A stretch of 64,000 bases of DNA from Bradyrhizobium sp. 170 (GCF_023101085.1 NZ_CP064703.1:4588001-4652000), one strand, 5' to 3'; shown: positions 23,758 to 33,055, counted from the first letter of the stretch. Program-made: numbers and translations. The notes: generated by a model from the sequence alone, not told the origin.

Positions 23758-25704
23758 TTAATCCGCCTTTGGTTCGACGTAGCGCGGAAACACGCCAACC
23801 GGCGGCGGCAGCGTTGCGCCGGCCTTGATCCGCGTGCCGAGCGCTGCGAAGTCCCGGGCGCCCTGGGGAACGCCGAGGCTGTCGAGCAGCTTGCTTGAGG
23901 CATCCGGCATCACCGGTTGGGTCAGGATGGCGACCTGCCGCACGACTTCCGCCGTCACGTACAAGACGGTTTTCTGCCTGTCAGGATCGGTCTTGGCCAG
24001 CGCCCACGGCGCCTCGCCCGCGAAATAGCGGTTGGCTTCCGCGACCACAGACCACACCGTATTCAGCCATTGATGGATCTGTTGCGTCGCCATCGCGTTC
24101 CGTGACGCCGCCAGCATGGCATCTGCCTCCGCCAGTATCTCCTTGTCATTGTCGGTGAACTCGCCGGGCTCGGGCAGCACGCCGCCGAGCTGTTTTGCGA
24201 TCATCGACAGCGAGCGCTGCGCCAGATTACCGAGATCGTTGGCGAGATCGGCATTGATGCGCGCGACCATGGCTTCATGGTTGTAGTTGCCGTCCTGCCC
24301 GAACGGCACCTCGCGCAGGAAGAAATAACGCATCTGGTCGACACCATACTGGTCGGCCAGGTTGAAGGGATCGACGACATTGCCGACCGACTTCGACATC
24401 TTCTCGCCCCTGCTGAACAGGAAGCCATGCGCAAAGACCCGCTTCTGCACGGGGATGCCCGCCGACATCAAAAATGCCGGCCAGTACACCGCGTGGAAGC
24501 GGATGATGTCCTTGCCGATGATGTGCACGTCCGCCGGCCAGTAGCGCCAGTTGGCATCGCTTTCATCGGGAAAGCCGACGCCGGTAATGTAGTTGGTCAG
24601 CGCATCGACCCAGACATACATCACGTGCTCGGGGTCGTTGGGCACCTTGACGCCCCAGTCGAACGTCGTGCGCGAGATCGACAGATCCTTCAGGCCCCCC
24701 TTCACAAAACTGACGACTTCGTTGCGGCGCGAATCCGGTCCGATGAAGTCGGGCTGGTTCTCGTAAAGCGCCAGCAGCCGGTCCTGATAGGCCGACAGCT
24801 TGAAGAAGTAGCTTTTCTCCTCAACCCACTCGACCGGGGAACCCTGCGGGCCGCGGCGCACATTATCCTCGCCGACGACGGTCTCTTCCTCGCCGTAATA
24901 GGCCTCGTCGCGCACCGAGTACCAGCCGGCATAGGTATCGATATAGATGTCGCCGTTCTGCTGCATCCGGTCCCAGACCACCTGGACCGAGCGATGATGC
25001 TCAGGTTCCGTGGTGCGGATGAAACGGTCGAACGACACGTTCAGGCGCTCGTCCATCTCCCTGAACCGGCCGGCGTTGCGCGCGGCGAGCTCGGCGACGC
25101 TGAGCCCCTCGCTCTCGGCGGTCTGCACCATCTTCAAGCCGTGCTCGTCGGTACCGGTCAGGAAGAACACGTCCTTGCCGTTCAGCCGCTGAAAGCGCGC
25201 CAGCGCGTCGGTCGCGATCGCCTCGTAGGCATGGCCGATGTGCGGAATGCCGTTCGGATAGTTGATCGCGGTGGTGATGAAATAGGTGTTGCGCTCGGCA
25301 GCCACCGCCGGCTGGGCGGCGGCAGCCGGCTTCGCGCGCGGCGTGACTGGCTTTGCACGTTTGGCTACGGGGGCTGCCTGTACGACGGGGGTTGTTTCTT
25401 GCGACGTTACCGCGCGCGTCTTCGTCGTTTTGTTCGCGGACTTCTTTGCCGATTTCTTGGCAGGCTTCTTGGCAGATTTCACGACTGCTTTCTTCGCAGC
25501 CTTCTTGGGTGACTTCGGCGCGACTTTCTTTGCAGCCTTCTTCGAAGTCTTGCCGACCTTCTTCACTGCGCGCTTTGTCTTGGTCGCACCTTTCTTGGCG
25601 GCACGCTTTTTTGCCGCGGCCTTCTTGCCGGCGCGGGCGGGCAGCGCTTTACGAGTCTTCTTCGCCTTCTTTTTCGAAGCTTTCTTTCCAGCCTTCGCCA
25701 CCAC
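23758..25704 (-). CDS. metG: Methionyl-tRNA synthetase with histone-H1-like N-terminal extension
   Basis: A 648-aa class I aminoacyl-tRNA synthetase that charges tRNA(Met). The catalytic core begins near residue 139 ([24 protein letters not shown] at 155-158) and has the KMSKS loop near residue 435. It is about 510 aa long, normal for the short class without a C-terminal dimer domain. In front is a roughly 137-residue extension. About 38 of its first 98 residues are lysine, with repeated KKAAKK, KKSAKK and KKPAKK units, then a Pro/Ala-rich linker. This resembles histone H1 or AlgP tails. The likely start is one of two adjacent GTG codons (25704 or 25701) behind AAAGGA. A GTG just before the core has no ribosome site. 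Confidence 0.9.
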   Translation of the reverse strand: MVAKAGKKASKKKAKKTRKALPARAGKKAAAKKRAAKKGATKTKRAVKKVGKTSKKAAKKVAPKSPKKAAKKAVVKSAKKPAKKSAKKSANKTTKTRAVTSQETTPVVQAAPVAKRAKPVTPRAKPAAAAQPAVAAERNTYFITTAINYPNGIPHIGHAYEAIATDALARFQRLNGKDVFFLTGTDEHGLKMVQTAESEGLSVAELAARNAGRFREMDERLNVSFDRFIRTTEPEHHRSVQVVWDRMQQNGDIYIDTYAGWYSVRDEAYYGEEETVVGEDNVRRGPQGSPVEWVEEKSYFFKLSAYQDRLLALYENQPDFIGPDSRRNEVVSFVKGGLKDLSISRTTFDWGVKVPNDPEHVMYVWVDALTNYITGVGFPDESDANWRYWPADVHIIGKDIIRFHAVYWPAFLMSAGIPVQKRVFAHGFLFSRGEKMSKSVGNVVDPFNLADQYGVDQMRYFFLREVPFGQDGNYNHEAMVARINADLANDLGNLAQRSLSMIAKQLGGVLPEPGEFTDNDKEILAEADAMLAASRNAMATQQIHQWLNTVWSVVAEANRYFAGEAPWALAKTDPDRQKTVLYVTAEVVRQVAILTQPVMPDASSKLLDSLGVPQGARDFAALGTRIKAGATLPPPVGVFPRYVEPKAD

Positions 25705-25756
25705 GAATTCCTTTAGTTCAACACAACGATTGTCGAGATTACTGTCATGCGGATTA

Positions 25757-26797
25757 TTACCGCGTCGCTTCCGCGAGCATCCCAAACACCGAGAAAACCA
25801 GCGGTTTTCGTTCCAAATTGTAGGATTCGGTGTCGCGCGCGGCGCGGATGATCTTTTCCCATACCTCAGCCAGCCGTGCAAGGCGGGGCAGATTCGCGTT
25901 GGCATCGTCAGTGCGCAGCTTTTCGCCGATCCAGCGATCGATGCCGTCGATGAAAGCCGCCAGCGCCACCCGGTCGCTGGTGCCCAGCGCTTCTCCGAGC
26001 GCATGCAGCTCGCGCGGGTCGACCTGCGGCAGCGTCGCCAGCAGCGCCGCGGTCCGCTGCTGCAGCTTCAGCGCATCGCCGCCGAGCAGCGTCAGCGCGC
26101 GGGACACGCTCCCCTCCGCGGCATCGGCCGCTTCCGACAGCGCCGGATCATCGGGCGCCATGTCAGTGGCCCGCGACGCCGCGCGAATGACGTCGTCGGT
26201 CGCGAGCGGCCGCAGCGGCAGCTTGCGGCAACGGGACAGGATCGTCGGCAAGGCCCGCGCCGGCGAATGGCTGACAAGCAGGAACAGCGATCGTTGCGGC
26301 GGCCCTTCGAGGATCTTGAGCAGCGCGTTGGCGGCGTTCGGATTGAGCTCGTCGACGGTGTCGACGATGCAGACCCGCCAGCCGTCCACCGCCGCGGTCG
26401 AGCCGAAGAACGAAATCGTCTCCCGCGTTTCGTCGACGGTAATCACGGTCCGCAACACGCCGCGATCGTTGAGGCCGCGTTCCAGCACCAGCAGCCCGCC
26501 ATGCGCGCCGGCCGTGATCTGGCGCGCGACGGGATCATCCGGATCGAGCGCAAGCGTCTCGGCGCGCTGCACGGACGGCGACATGGGCTTGGAATTCGCG
26601 AGTACGAAGCGGGCCATGCGATAGGCCAGCGTTGCCTTTCCGATGCCCTGCGGACCGCCGATCAGCCAGGCATGCGGAATGCGCCCGCTGCGATAGGCAT
26701 TGAGCAACGCTATCTCTGCCTCGCGGTGGCCGAACAGATCGGCCGTTGCGCGGGGATGCCTGACCGCCACCTCCTGCTCGGTCTTGCGTGCGCTCAT
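25757..26797 (-). CDS. holB: DNA polymerase III delta' subunit
   Basis: A 346-aa AAA+ clamp-loader subunit. It has the Walker A-like loop [17 protein letters not shown], the SRC motif ([13 protein letters not shown]), and the sensor region [20 protein letters not shown] typical of delta' proteins. The residues after FGHREAE identify the N-terminus. The C-terminal collar domain includes LAALPQ-like and [11 protein letters not shown] segments. It overlaps tmk by 4 bp at its start, and ends about 50 bp before metG. A translationally coupled tmk-holB pair is common. Confidence 0.94.
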   Translation of the reverse strand: MSARKTEQEVAVRHPRATADLFGHREAEIALLNAYRSGRIPHAWLIGGPQGIGKATLAYRMARFVLANSKPMSPSVQRAETLALDPDDPVARQITAGAHGGLLVLERGLNDRGVLRTVITVDETRETISFFGSTAAVDGWRVCIVDTVDELNPNAANALLKILEGPPQRSLFLLVSHSPARALPTILSRCRKLPLRPLATDDVIRAASRATDMAPDDPALSEAADAAEGSVSRALTLLGGDALKLQQRTAALLATLPQVDPRELHALGEALGTSDRVALAAFIDGIDRWIGEKLRTDDANANLPRLARLAEVWEKIIRAARDTESYNLERKPLVFSVFGMLAEATR

Positions 26798-27480
26798 GCG
26801 GTGCCCGCCGCACTCGGGGCCGCGAACACATGCTCGCGCAGCGCCGTCCAGACGCGGGCAGCGACCGTGTCGGCATCGGCATCGGCGTCGATCAGAACGC
26901 AGCGCTGCGGGTCTTCGGCGGCGATCTGCCGGTAGGCGTCGCGCAGATCCTGATGAAATTGCAGATCTTCCGCCTCGAAACGATCCGGCATGCCGCTACC
27001 GCGGCGCGCCGCGGCCCGCTTCAGGCCTACTTCCACAGGAATATCCAGAATGATGGTCAGGTCCGGCTTGAGATCGCCGATGGTGACGCGCTGCATGGCG
27101 TTGAGCACGATGGGCGAGACCTGCCCCAGACTGCCCTGGTAGGCGCGGGTCGAATCCGAGAAGCGGTCGCACAGCACCCATGTTCCCTGGCCGAGCGCGG
27201 GCTGGATGACGGTGCGAACGTGATCGTCGCGGGCGGCAGCGAACAATAACGTCTCCGCGTCGGGCCCAAGCAGCTTGCCCATGCCCGACAGCACGAGATG
27301 CCGCATGATTTCCGCACCCGGCGAGCCACCTGGCTCGCGGGTAACGATGGCGCGCAGCTTTGCTGCCGCAAGACGCTCGGCGAGCTTCTTGATCTGCGTG
27401 GACTTTCCGGAGCCCTCGCCGCCTTCAAACGTGATGAACTTCCCGCGTCCGGAGGGCCGCTGCAGCGTTGCCTGGTTCAT
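26794..27480 (-). CDS. tmk: Thymidylate kinase
   Basis: A 228-aa kinase making dTDP from dTMP. The P-loop is FEGGEGSGKSTQ (about residues 19-30), the substrate/lid region is VLCDRFSDSTRAYQG, and DLKPDLTIILDIPVEVGLKRA is the conserved Asp/DR(Y/H)-neighbour segment. It starts 3 bp after the upstream carboxypeptidase stop and overlaps holB by 4 bp. The first 13 residues before GKFITFEG are a slight extension compared with the shortest homologues. Confidence 0.95.
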   Translation of the reverse strand: MNQATLQRPSGRGKFITFEGGEGSGKSTQIKKLAERLAAAKLRAIVTREPGGSPGAEIMRHLVLSGMGKLLGPDAETLLFAAARDDHVRTVIQPALGQGTWVLCDRFSDSTRAYQGSLGQVSPIVLNAMQRVTIGDLKPDLTIILDIPVEVGLKRAAARRGSGMPDRFEAEDLQFHQDLRDAYRQIAAEDPQRCVLIDADADADTVAARVWTALREHVFAAPSAAGTA

Positions 27481-27482
27481 GC

Positions 27483-28745
27483 TCAGAGCTTCTCTGCGCT
27501 CGCGCGGAACATGCCGATGACGAGTTCGCTGGCTCCGTCGATCGCGCGACGCATGGTCGAGCCGGTGCCGACCGCTTCAGCGGCATAGACCGGCGCCTCC
27601 ACGGCGATATTGGCGCCGCGCCACACCTTGACGACACCGACCGGATGACCGGCCTGCACCGGCGCCCGCACAGGGCCATTGTAGACGATGCGCGCGATCA
27701 GCTTCTCGCTGCCGTTCTTCGGCACCATCACCTTGATCGGTTGGGGGCTTGCAAGCTTCACCGAGCGGCTTTCGCCGCCAAACACCTTGGCATAGCCGAC
27801 CTGCTGGTTGGCCGCGAACAGCGTGCGCGTCTCGAAATTGCGAAAGCCCCATTCCAGCATCTTCTTGGCCTCGGAGGCGCGATCGTCGGGATCCTCGAGC
27901 CCGTTGATCACGACGATCAGCCGCGTGTCGTTCTGCACGGCGGAGCCGACCATGCCGTAGCCGCCCTCTTTGGTGAAGCCGGTCTTCAGCCCGTCAGCCC
28001 CATTGAGCGTGTTCAGAAGCGGATTGCGGTTCTGCTGCCGGATCTTGTTCCAGGTGAATTCCTTCTCACCGAACAATTTGTACATGTCGGGATAGGTCAG
28101 AATCAGGTGGCGAGCGAGTTTGGACAGCTCCCGCACCGTCATCCTGTTGGCGGGATCGGGTAAGCCGCTGGAATTGCCGAACGTCGACTTCGTCATGCCG
28201 AGCTCACGGGCGCGTTTGGTCAAGAAGTCGGCGGCAAAGATCCGCTCGTTGCCGGCCATGCCTTCGGCGAGCGCAATGCAGGAATCATTGCCGCTCTGGA
28301 TGATCGCGCCCTTCAACAGATCGTCCACCGACACCTTGCTGTTGAGAATGGCAAACATGGTCGAGCCGCCGGCCGGCGCGCCGCCCTTGCGCCAGGCGTT
28401 CTCGCTGATCCGGTATTCGTCTGTCGGCTTTATCTTGCCTTCCTTGATGGCGTTGAAGACGACCTCGACCGTCATCAGCTTCATCATGCTGGACGGCGCC
28501 CGTAATTCGTCGGCGTTCTTCTCGAACAGCACGCTGCCGCTGGAAGCCTCGACCAGGATCGCGGTCGGCGCGTCGCCGTCAAAGCCGCCCTCCTCCTTCT
28601 TCGGCGCACCCTGCACACTGTTGTTGGCGGCGTACACGATCCCGCCCCAACCGACCGCGAGCGCGAGGACGGCGGCCATCAGGCCGCGCCACGGGATGAT
28701 GGCCGCGGCGTCGGAGTTGCGGGAAACGGAAGACTCTGCTGCCAT
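27483..28745 (-). CDS. D-alanyl-D-alanine carboxypeptidase (DacA/PBP5-type)
   Basis: A 420-aa penicillin-binding protein that trims the terminal D-Ala of peptidoglycan side chains. The active-site set is complete: SMMK in APSSMMKLM, SGN in IIQSGNDSC and KTG in DGLKTGFTKEGG. A C-terminal PBP5_C-like beta domain follows (about 310-400). The start at 28745 (MAAESSVSRN) places an internal signal-anchor PWRGLMAAVLALAVGWGGIV near residues 17-36. A start 59 codons upstream runs through non-conserved sequence and the 5' end of the divergent hydrolase gene, so I reject it. Confidence 0.92.
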   Translation of the reverse strand: MAAESSVSRNSDAAAIIPWRGLMAAVLALAVGWGGIVYAANNSVQGAPKKEEGGFDGDAPTAILVEASSGSVLFEKNADELRAPSSMMKLMTVEVVFNAIKEGKIKPTDEYRISENAWRKGGAPAGGSTMFAILNSKVSVDDLLKGAIIQSGNDSCIALAEGMAGNERIFAADFLTKRARELGMTKSTFGNSSGLPDPANRMTVRELSKLARHLILTYPDMYKLFGEKEFTWNKIRQQNRNPLLNTLNGADGLKTGFTKEGGYGMVGSAVQNDTRLIVVINGLEDPDDRASEAKKMLEWGFRNFETRTLFAANQQVGYAKVFGGESRSVKLASPQPIKVMVPKNGSEKLIARIVYNGPVRAPVQAGHPVGVVKVWRGANIAVEAPVYAAEAVGTGSTMRRAIDGASELVIGMFRASAEKL

Positions 28746-28909
28746 CGGCGATGTCCTGAATCCCTGCGTTCTAACAGCTGGAAGTATCGCAAACAACACA
28801 GGGTTTGGACTTGCCGCCGTGTTGATCGGATTGCGGCACCGGACGAAGGAACGTATCGTGGCGATGCTGCAATTTCCCGACAGGATACGAAAAACAGGGC
28901 GGAAACGCG

Positions 28910-29854
28910 ATGCCATCCTCACGCACTATTTCCGCCAACGGGTTGGACTTCTTTGTTGTCGAGCAGGGCCAGGGTCCGCTGGTGCTGCTCTGCCATGGCT
29001 GGCCCGAATTATCCTATTCCTGGCGGCACCAGATCGGAGCCATCGCGGAAGCCGGTATCCATGTCGTCGCTCCCGATATGCGTGGGTTCGGCCGGACAAG
29101 CGCGCCAGAGGACATCGGCGCCTACACCCTCTTCCACAATGTCGGCGACATGGTCGCGCTGGTGGCGGCGCTTGGCGAAAAGCAGGCCGTCATTGTCGGC
29201 CATGACTGGGGTGCGCCGGTCGCCTGGCACGCGGCGATGTTCCGTCCTGATGTCTTCACCAAGGTCGCGGGCCTCAGCGTTCCACCCCCCTCCCGCGGAC
29301 GCGGCCTGCCGCTCGAAACCCTGCGGAACAACGGCATTACCAATTTCTACTGGCAGTATTTTCAGGCGCCGGGAGTGGCAGAGGCCGAATTCGAGCGCGA
29401 CGTCGCCGCGACGATGCGAATCGTTCTGGGCGGACGCGGGTTCTCTGATCCGGCGGCCCATCAATATGTTCAGGAGGGCAAGGGATTCCTGGCCGGCGCC
29501 GATCCGAATCGGCCTTTACCGAATTGGCTGACGGAAGCTGACATCGCCTATTTCGCGGCCATCTACCAGGACTCCGGCTTCCGCGGCGGGCTGAACTGGT
29601 ATCGTAACATCGACCGCAATTGGGAACTGACCGCGCCGTGGCAGGGCGCGCAAATCAACCAGCCGTCGCTGTTCATCGCGGGATCGAAGGATGGCGTCAT
29701 TACCGGGTTGATCGGCGCCAAGCTGGTCAACGAGATGGAGCGCGTGCTACCGAATTTGCGGCAAAAGCTCATTCTCGACGGCGCGGGTCACTGGATTCAG
29801 CAGGAGCGGCCCGACGAGGTCAACGCCGCCCTGATCGATTTCCTGAAGGGCTAG
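28910..29854 (+). CDS. Alpha/beta hydrolase, epoxide hydrolase-like
   Basis: A 314-aa alpha/beta hydrolase. The oxyanion motif is CHGWPELSYSWRHQ (HGxP with the family's Ser-Trp-Arg). The nucleophile elbow GHDWGAPVAW carries Asp rather than Ser, which marks the epoxide hydrolase/haloalkane dehalogenase group. The acid is probably in AGSKDGV, and the catalytic His is GHWIQQE. Cap-domain tyrosines that activate the epoxide are plausible in NFYWQYF and RGGLNWYRNI. That favours epoxide hydrolase over dehalogenase, which instead uses Trp/Asn. It is divergent from the dac gene and its 3' end overlaps the convergent rlpA by 4 bp. Confidence 0.92.
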   Translation: MPSSRTISANGLDFFVVEQGQGPLVLLCHGWPELSYSWRHQIGAIAEAGIHVVAPDMRGFGRTSAPEDIGAYTLFHNVGDMVALVAALGEKQAVIVGHDWGAPVAWHAAMFRPDVFTKVAGLSVPPPSRGRGLPLETLRNNGITNFYWQYFQAPGVAEAEFERDVAATMRIVLGGRGFSDPAAHQYVQEGKGFLAGADPNRPLPNWLTEADIAYFAAIYQDSGFRGGLNWYRNIDRNWELTAPWQGAQINQPSLFIAGSKDGVITGLIGAKLVNEMERVLPNLRQKLILDGAGHWIQQERPDEVNAALIDFLKG

Positions 29855-30789
29855 TACAGCCCGCGGCCGCTGAGGACTTCGCTCGGCCCCCGCGGATCGA
29901 CCGGCAGGTAAGCCTGCCTCGGACCCGCATAGCTGGCGTCGTTCTCATAGGACACGGCGCGCGGGTTTTCCGCGGCACGGCCACGCGAGCGGCTGGAGGC
30001 CGACATTTCCGACGTGGCGTTGATCGAGGCGTAGTCGGCCGAGCTATTGCCGAGGCTATAGGGCCGCCCCTCCGGCATCGGAACTTCGCCCCGGATTCGG
30101 CCTGCCGACGATGATATCTCGGGCACAAACGGACGGGCCGAAGCGACCCGGACCGTGGACGGGGACGGCGCGGGCTCGCCGGTCCGGAGCGTTGCCAGGA
30201 GCTGGCGGTCGTCGGAACCCTCCAGCGGTGCCCGGCCGACATATTCAACGCGGACCTTGGCGACGCCATTTGCTTTGAATTCAAGCAGTTCCGCGGCCTT
30301 GTTCGAGACGTCGATGAGGCGGTTGCCGTGGTAGGGGCCGCGGTCGTTGACCCGCACGATGAGCGACTTGCCGTTCCGGACGTTGGTGACGCGGGCGTAG
30401 CTCGGGATCGGCAGCGTCGGATGGGCGGCGGTCAGCGAGGTCATGTCAAAAACCTCGCCATTGGCGGTCAGCCGGCCGTGGAAGTCATCGCCATACCAGG
30501 AAGCCATTCCCTCGGCGCGATAGTTCGGATCCTCTTCCGGCACATAGACCCGGCCTGCGACGGTGTAGGGCTTGCCGACGCGGTAGGTTCCCCCGCCCTT
30601 CGGCACGGCCTCCCCGAACGCCACCACGCGAGGACTCGAGGAGACGCCATATTTGGGATCGACGCGGCTGGCGAATTTGCCTGATGAGGCGCAGTTGGCA
30701 AGGAGAAGGCACGTTGCCACGGCAACAGTACCACGCGCCGCCAGGACGATCGTTTTTGGCCGTCGAATCCCCATCGCCCCAATTACCAT
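29851..30789 (-). CDS. rlpA: RlpA septal-ring lytic transglycosylase-like lipoprotein
   Basis: A 312-aa lipoprotein with lipobox LLLANC near residue 33. The double-psi beta-barrel (about 95-190) has the RlpA hallmarks GMASWYGDDFHGRLTANGE, MTSLTAAHPTLP and VRVNDRGPYHGNRLIDVS. The catalytic Asp is in NDRGP. RlpA proteins cut naked glycan strands at the septum. No C-terminal SPOR domain is visible. Instead a long Ser/Arg/Pro-rich tail follows, so septal targeting by SPOR is lacking or replaced. I use ATG 30789. The ATG at 30774 is also possible, and both give a normal signal peptide. Confidence 0.93.
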   Translation of the reverse strand: MVIGAMGIRRPKTIVLAARGTVAVATCLLLANCASSGKFASRVDPKYGVSSSPRVVAFGEAVPKGGGTYRVGKPYTVAGRVYVPEEDPNYRAEGMASWYGDDFHGRLTANGEVFDMTSLTAAHPTLPIPSYARVTNVRNGKSLIVRVNDRGPYHGNRLIDVSNKAAELLEFKANGVAKVRVEYVGRAPLEGSDDRQLLATLRTGEPAPSPSTVRVASARPFVPEISSSAGRIRGEVPMPEGRPYSLGNSSADYASINATSEMSASSRSRGRAAENPRAVSYENDASYAGPRQAYLPVDPRGPSEVLSGRGLY

Positions 30790-31134
30790 TTTCAGCGGCC
30801 GACTGCCTACGTTGAAGCGTTGCGGCCTTAACCCCACGATGCGTCCCACCTCCGCATCACGTTGTGAAGATATCGCAACCGGAACACGGCGGAAATGGGG
30901 TCTGCTCCCGCGTGGTGAATGAATGGTTGCTTTGCGTATCCGTTGATCTACGGGCATAGCGCCTCGATTCACCGTGTATGCGTCCTTCGTCGCATCCGTC
31001 CTGTGCCCCATTCAGACAATCTGTTGCAGTAAATCATCACTCACGACCGATCTGCGATTCCAGCCTGTGAATCTTTTTGACTGTGCAACGGTGGAGTCGT
31101 TCTGTGGATTGCAGGGGCGCGAAGGATTTGTGCG
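30790..31134. other. Intergenic region upstream of rlpA
   Basis: About 345 bp. The minus-strand reading frame stays open into this stretch, but the residues are not protein-like and there is no ribosome site. It must contain the rlpA promoter and, on the plus strand, the promoter of the small proteins that follow. I see no strong palindrome. Confidence 0.5.
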
Positions 31135-31224
31135 ATGATCGAGACGGTTACAGCGGTGATGGGTTTGGTGAGCGCGGGCATTTTCCTTGCACACGCATTT
31201 GAAGGCTATCGTTCCAGAGCTTGA
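31135..31224 (+). CDS. Small single-helix membrane protein (29 aa)
   Basis: An ATG-initiated frame encoding 29 residues: MIETVTAVMGLVSAGIFLAH followed by AFEGYRSRA. It is one hydrophobic helix with a short charged tail, and the codons are ordinary for the region. A GAAGGA motif lies about ten bases upstream. The sequence looks deliberate rather than random, and is of the type found as tiny conserved hypothetical proteins in Bradyrhizobium, but I cannot run a search. No function can be assigned. Confidence 0.5.
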   Translation: MIETVTAVMGLVSAGIFLAHAFEGYRSRA

Positions 31225-31337
31225 GATTTGAACGGCTTGGCGGTTCGGGGGGGACCGCGCGGCTTCGGACAGATGGCTCGGTAGAGATTCAGAAAGCTTT
31301 AATAAATTCGGACGAGCATCTGAGTGGTAGGTGTATC

Positions 31338-31436
31338 ATGCGCAACCACGACATTGTCTCCAACGGATTTCTTGCCCTGACCACGGCCAGTTTCGTGCTC
31401 CTGTGCTCGAGCCTGCTGGCAGTTGTGTTCGGCTAA
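31338..31436 (+). CDS. Small single-helix membrane protein (32 aa)
   Basis: An ATG frame encoding MRNHDIVSNGFLALTTASFV then LLCSSLLAVVFG: a charged N-terminus followed by a strongly hydrophobic helix ending at the C-terminus. GGTAGGTG stands just before the start. An upstream TTG would extend it by 39 non-membrane residues and is less likely. It is the second tiny membrane protein in 300 bp. The two may form a tandem pair, with about 110 bp between them. Confidence 0.5.
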   Translation: MRNHDIVSNGFLALTTASFVLLCSSLLAVVFG

Positions 31437-31795
31437 ACAAGCGCCCGCTTCAGTTGCGGCAACGGGTGCCGGGACGATGCGATCCCGGCCAGAATTAGCA
31501 TCCCGCCCGACGGACCGCCGGCGAACGTATCGCGGCTGATGCCGCCACCATGATTTTCCTGGCGCGTGTGAAGTACTCCATACAACGTGCACGTGAGCCA
31601 CGTTGTTTCTCCCTGTGATGGCAACAGCACAACGAGGACTCGATTCTCGCCGTCGCCGTGCTCGCCCGATGCCGCTATCCCAGTCGGGCCAATCGTCCAA
31701 GCTTGCGATAACATGCGCGCGCCCGGCCAAATCTGAAATTGCGATATCAAAGGCAGCGCAATTGTTCGGGTGCACCGACGAGCGGTCGCCTTCAT
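31433..31795 (-). CDS. Doubtful hypothetical protein, possibly a degraded gene
   Basis: A minus-strand frame of about 120 codons starting MKATARRC. The last 75 residues (from GENRVLVVLLPSQGETTWL through HTRQENHGGGISRDTF to GGMLILAGIAS) are protein-like with mostly G/C third positions. The beginning is poor, and a second minus-strand frame is open over the same DNA. I recognise no family. It may be the surviving 3' part of a frameshifted gene. Low confidence. Confidence 0.25.
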   Translation of the reverse strand: MKATARRCTRTIALPLISQFQIWPGARMLSQAWTIGPTGIAASGEHGDGENRVLVVLLPSQGETTWLTCTLYGVLHTRQENHGGGISRDTFAGGPSGGMLILAGIASSRHPLPQLKRALV

Positions 31796-31932
31796 TAGCC
31801 CCACCAGGTACGTAGTGCTTTGGCGTCCTCGTCGCTGGGTTTCTTCCAAAATGGCGGGATGGGCACACATCGGGGCCACGTTCGCATTGCGTTCGAGCCA
31901 GCCCTACGCTAAGCGACTGAAATTCTTGAGCT

Positions 31933-32022
31933 GGAAGGGTGGCCGAGTGGTTTAAGGCACCGGTCTTGAAAACCGGCGTGCCTGCAAGGGTACCGTGGGT
32001 TCGAATCCCACCCCTTCCGCCA
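31933..32022 (+). tRNA. tRNA-Ser(UGA)
   Basis: A 90-nt serine tRNA with an encoded CCA. The acceptor stem is GGAAGGG/CCCTTCC, the D-arm starts GGCCGAGTGGTT, and the anticodon stem-loop is CCGGT-CTTGAAA-ACCGG with anticodon TGA. A long variable arm follows, as expected for class II tRNA-Ser. The T-arm is GTGGGTTCGAATCCCAC. It decodes UCA. Immediately downstream begins about 1 kb of gene-poor DNA, which fits the use of tRNA-Ser 3' ends as integration sites, but I found no second copy of the 3' end in the window. Confidence 0.98.
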
Positions 32023-33055
32023 AAAAGCGAAATCCGCGGGGTTGTTCGCGGCTATCGGCGTTCGGACACATATCTCCCCACGCGGTGGGCTTCTCACAAG
32101 CGAGACTGCTTCTGAAGCAGACGCTGCATCCGCAGAGAATTCCGTCTTGCAATTTTCGCCTTGGCGGCGTGCACGGCGTTTGCCCTGGTCGCTTCCTTTG
32201 GTCCTGTCGTTTGAATGCTTTCGACCGGCGCCGCCGGAGGCGACTGGGTGGCGGCGATCGAAGGGTGGCTGGCGGGCTGCACCGTCATGGGCGCGGTTAC
32301 TGATGTCCTTCGCCGGGGCATCCTTGGCAACTCCGATCCAACGAAGTTGTTCAATCGTGAGCCCCGCGCGCTCGTTGGCCCGGCGCACGACGGGTTTCGG
32401 ACGACATGCGCCGGGCCATAACCACCACGGGTTTCACCCCCCGGAATGGCCTGTTCACGCTGGGTTTGATTCTTGGCGGAATTTGGCGCCATGCACCGCT
32501 AACGCAAAATCGCTCTCGGGAAATCCGATCATCGGGTAGCCCTACCCGGCTCATGGTCTATTGCGGCGGCTATAGGTGTGCCCACTCGACCCAAGACAGC
32601 ACGATCGGCAAATTTGATTGTCTCGGCAAGAAAGGCGTTGTCTTAAAAACCGCCGGTGCGAAGCAGATGAAAGATCGCGAACTAATTGATCGCCGTCGGT
32701 TTTGCGACGGTCGGCTGGTGCTACTTCATTGTCTGGATCGTGATGCTGCTGATCTGATGGGTCGCAACAAGTAGCCCGCGAACAGCAAAGGCGGCCCCCA
32801 CAAAGCCAGCACCCCGTAAATTACGAGCTCCACAACGTCCACGCTCATCCCCGATGACATGTCGCTTGCCAAGCTCTGCTCAGATTCGCGCTTGTTAAAA
32901 GCAAAACAGTTTGTGCATCGCACCCACGTTCGCTCCGCAAAGTCATCCAGCTACCTCCGACTTGTCGCATTTGGTTACGCCAGAGCACACTTGGCTCGCT
33001 TGGGCCGCTGTCGCCGATCGCACGCGGGCTGCGCAAGCCGTGTGCTCAAGGACAA
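32023..33055. other. Gene-poor 1-kb region downstream of tRNA-Ser
   Basis: No convincing gene over 60 codons. Open frames on both strands are short, overlapping and without sustained codon bias. Fragments that look faintly protein-like are a minus-strand stretch around 32100-32340 ending AANAVHAAKAKIARRNSLRM-like residues, and membrane-type micro-frames near 32690-32860. The texture suggests decayed DNA rather than a regulatory region. Confidence 0.5.
32726..32860 (-). CDS. Possible small membrane protein (about 44 aa)
   Basis: A minus-strand frame starting at ATG 32860 or 32848. It reads MSSGMSVDVVELVIYGVLAL then WGPPLLFAGYLLRPIRSAASRSRQ. A hydrophobic helix with a Pro-Pro kink is followed by an arginine-rich end, a typical inside-positive small membrane protein. 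No clear ribosome site is present. A plus-strand TTG frame at 32686-32757 encodes another very hydrophobic peptide antisense to its 3' end, so at most one of the two is likely to be real. Confidence 0.3.
   Translation of the reverse strand: MSSGMSVDVVELVIYGVLALWGPPLLFAGYLLRPIRSAASRSRQ

Noticed and set aside
24000..26000. Separate histone-H1-like gene upstream of metG
   Set aside because: There is no stop codon between the lysine-rich part and the synthetase core, so it is a fusion rather than a separate gene.
24277..26935. Long plus-strand open frames opposite metG and holB (over 400 codons)
   Set aside because: They are shadows of high-GC genes on the minus strand, with unlikely amino-acid composition and no ribosome sites.
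31933..32022. Active integrative element at tRNA-Ser
   Set aside because: No integrase gene and no second copy of the tRNA 3' end were found in the window. At most a scar remains.
31909..32388. Minus-strand frame ending in WDSNPRYPCRHAGFQDRCLK-like residues
   Set aside because: This part is the antisense of tRNA-Ser(UGA), a well-known annotation artefact. The remainder has no codon bias.
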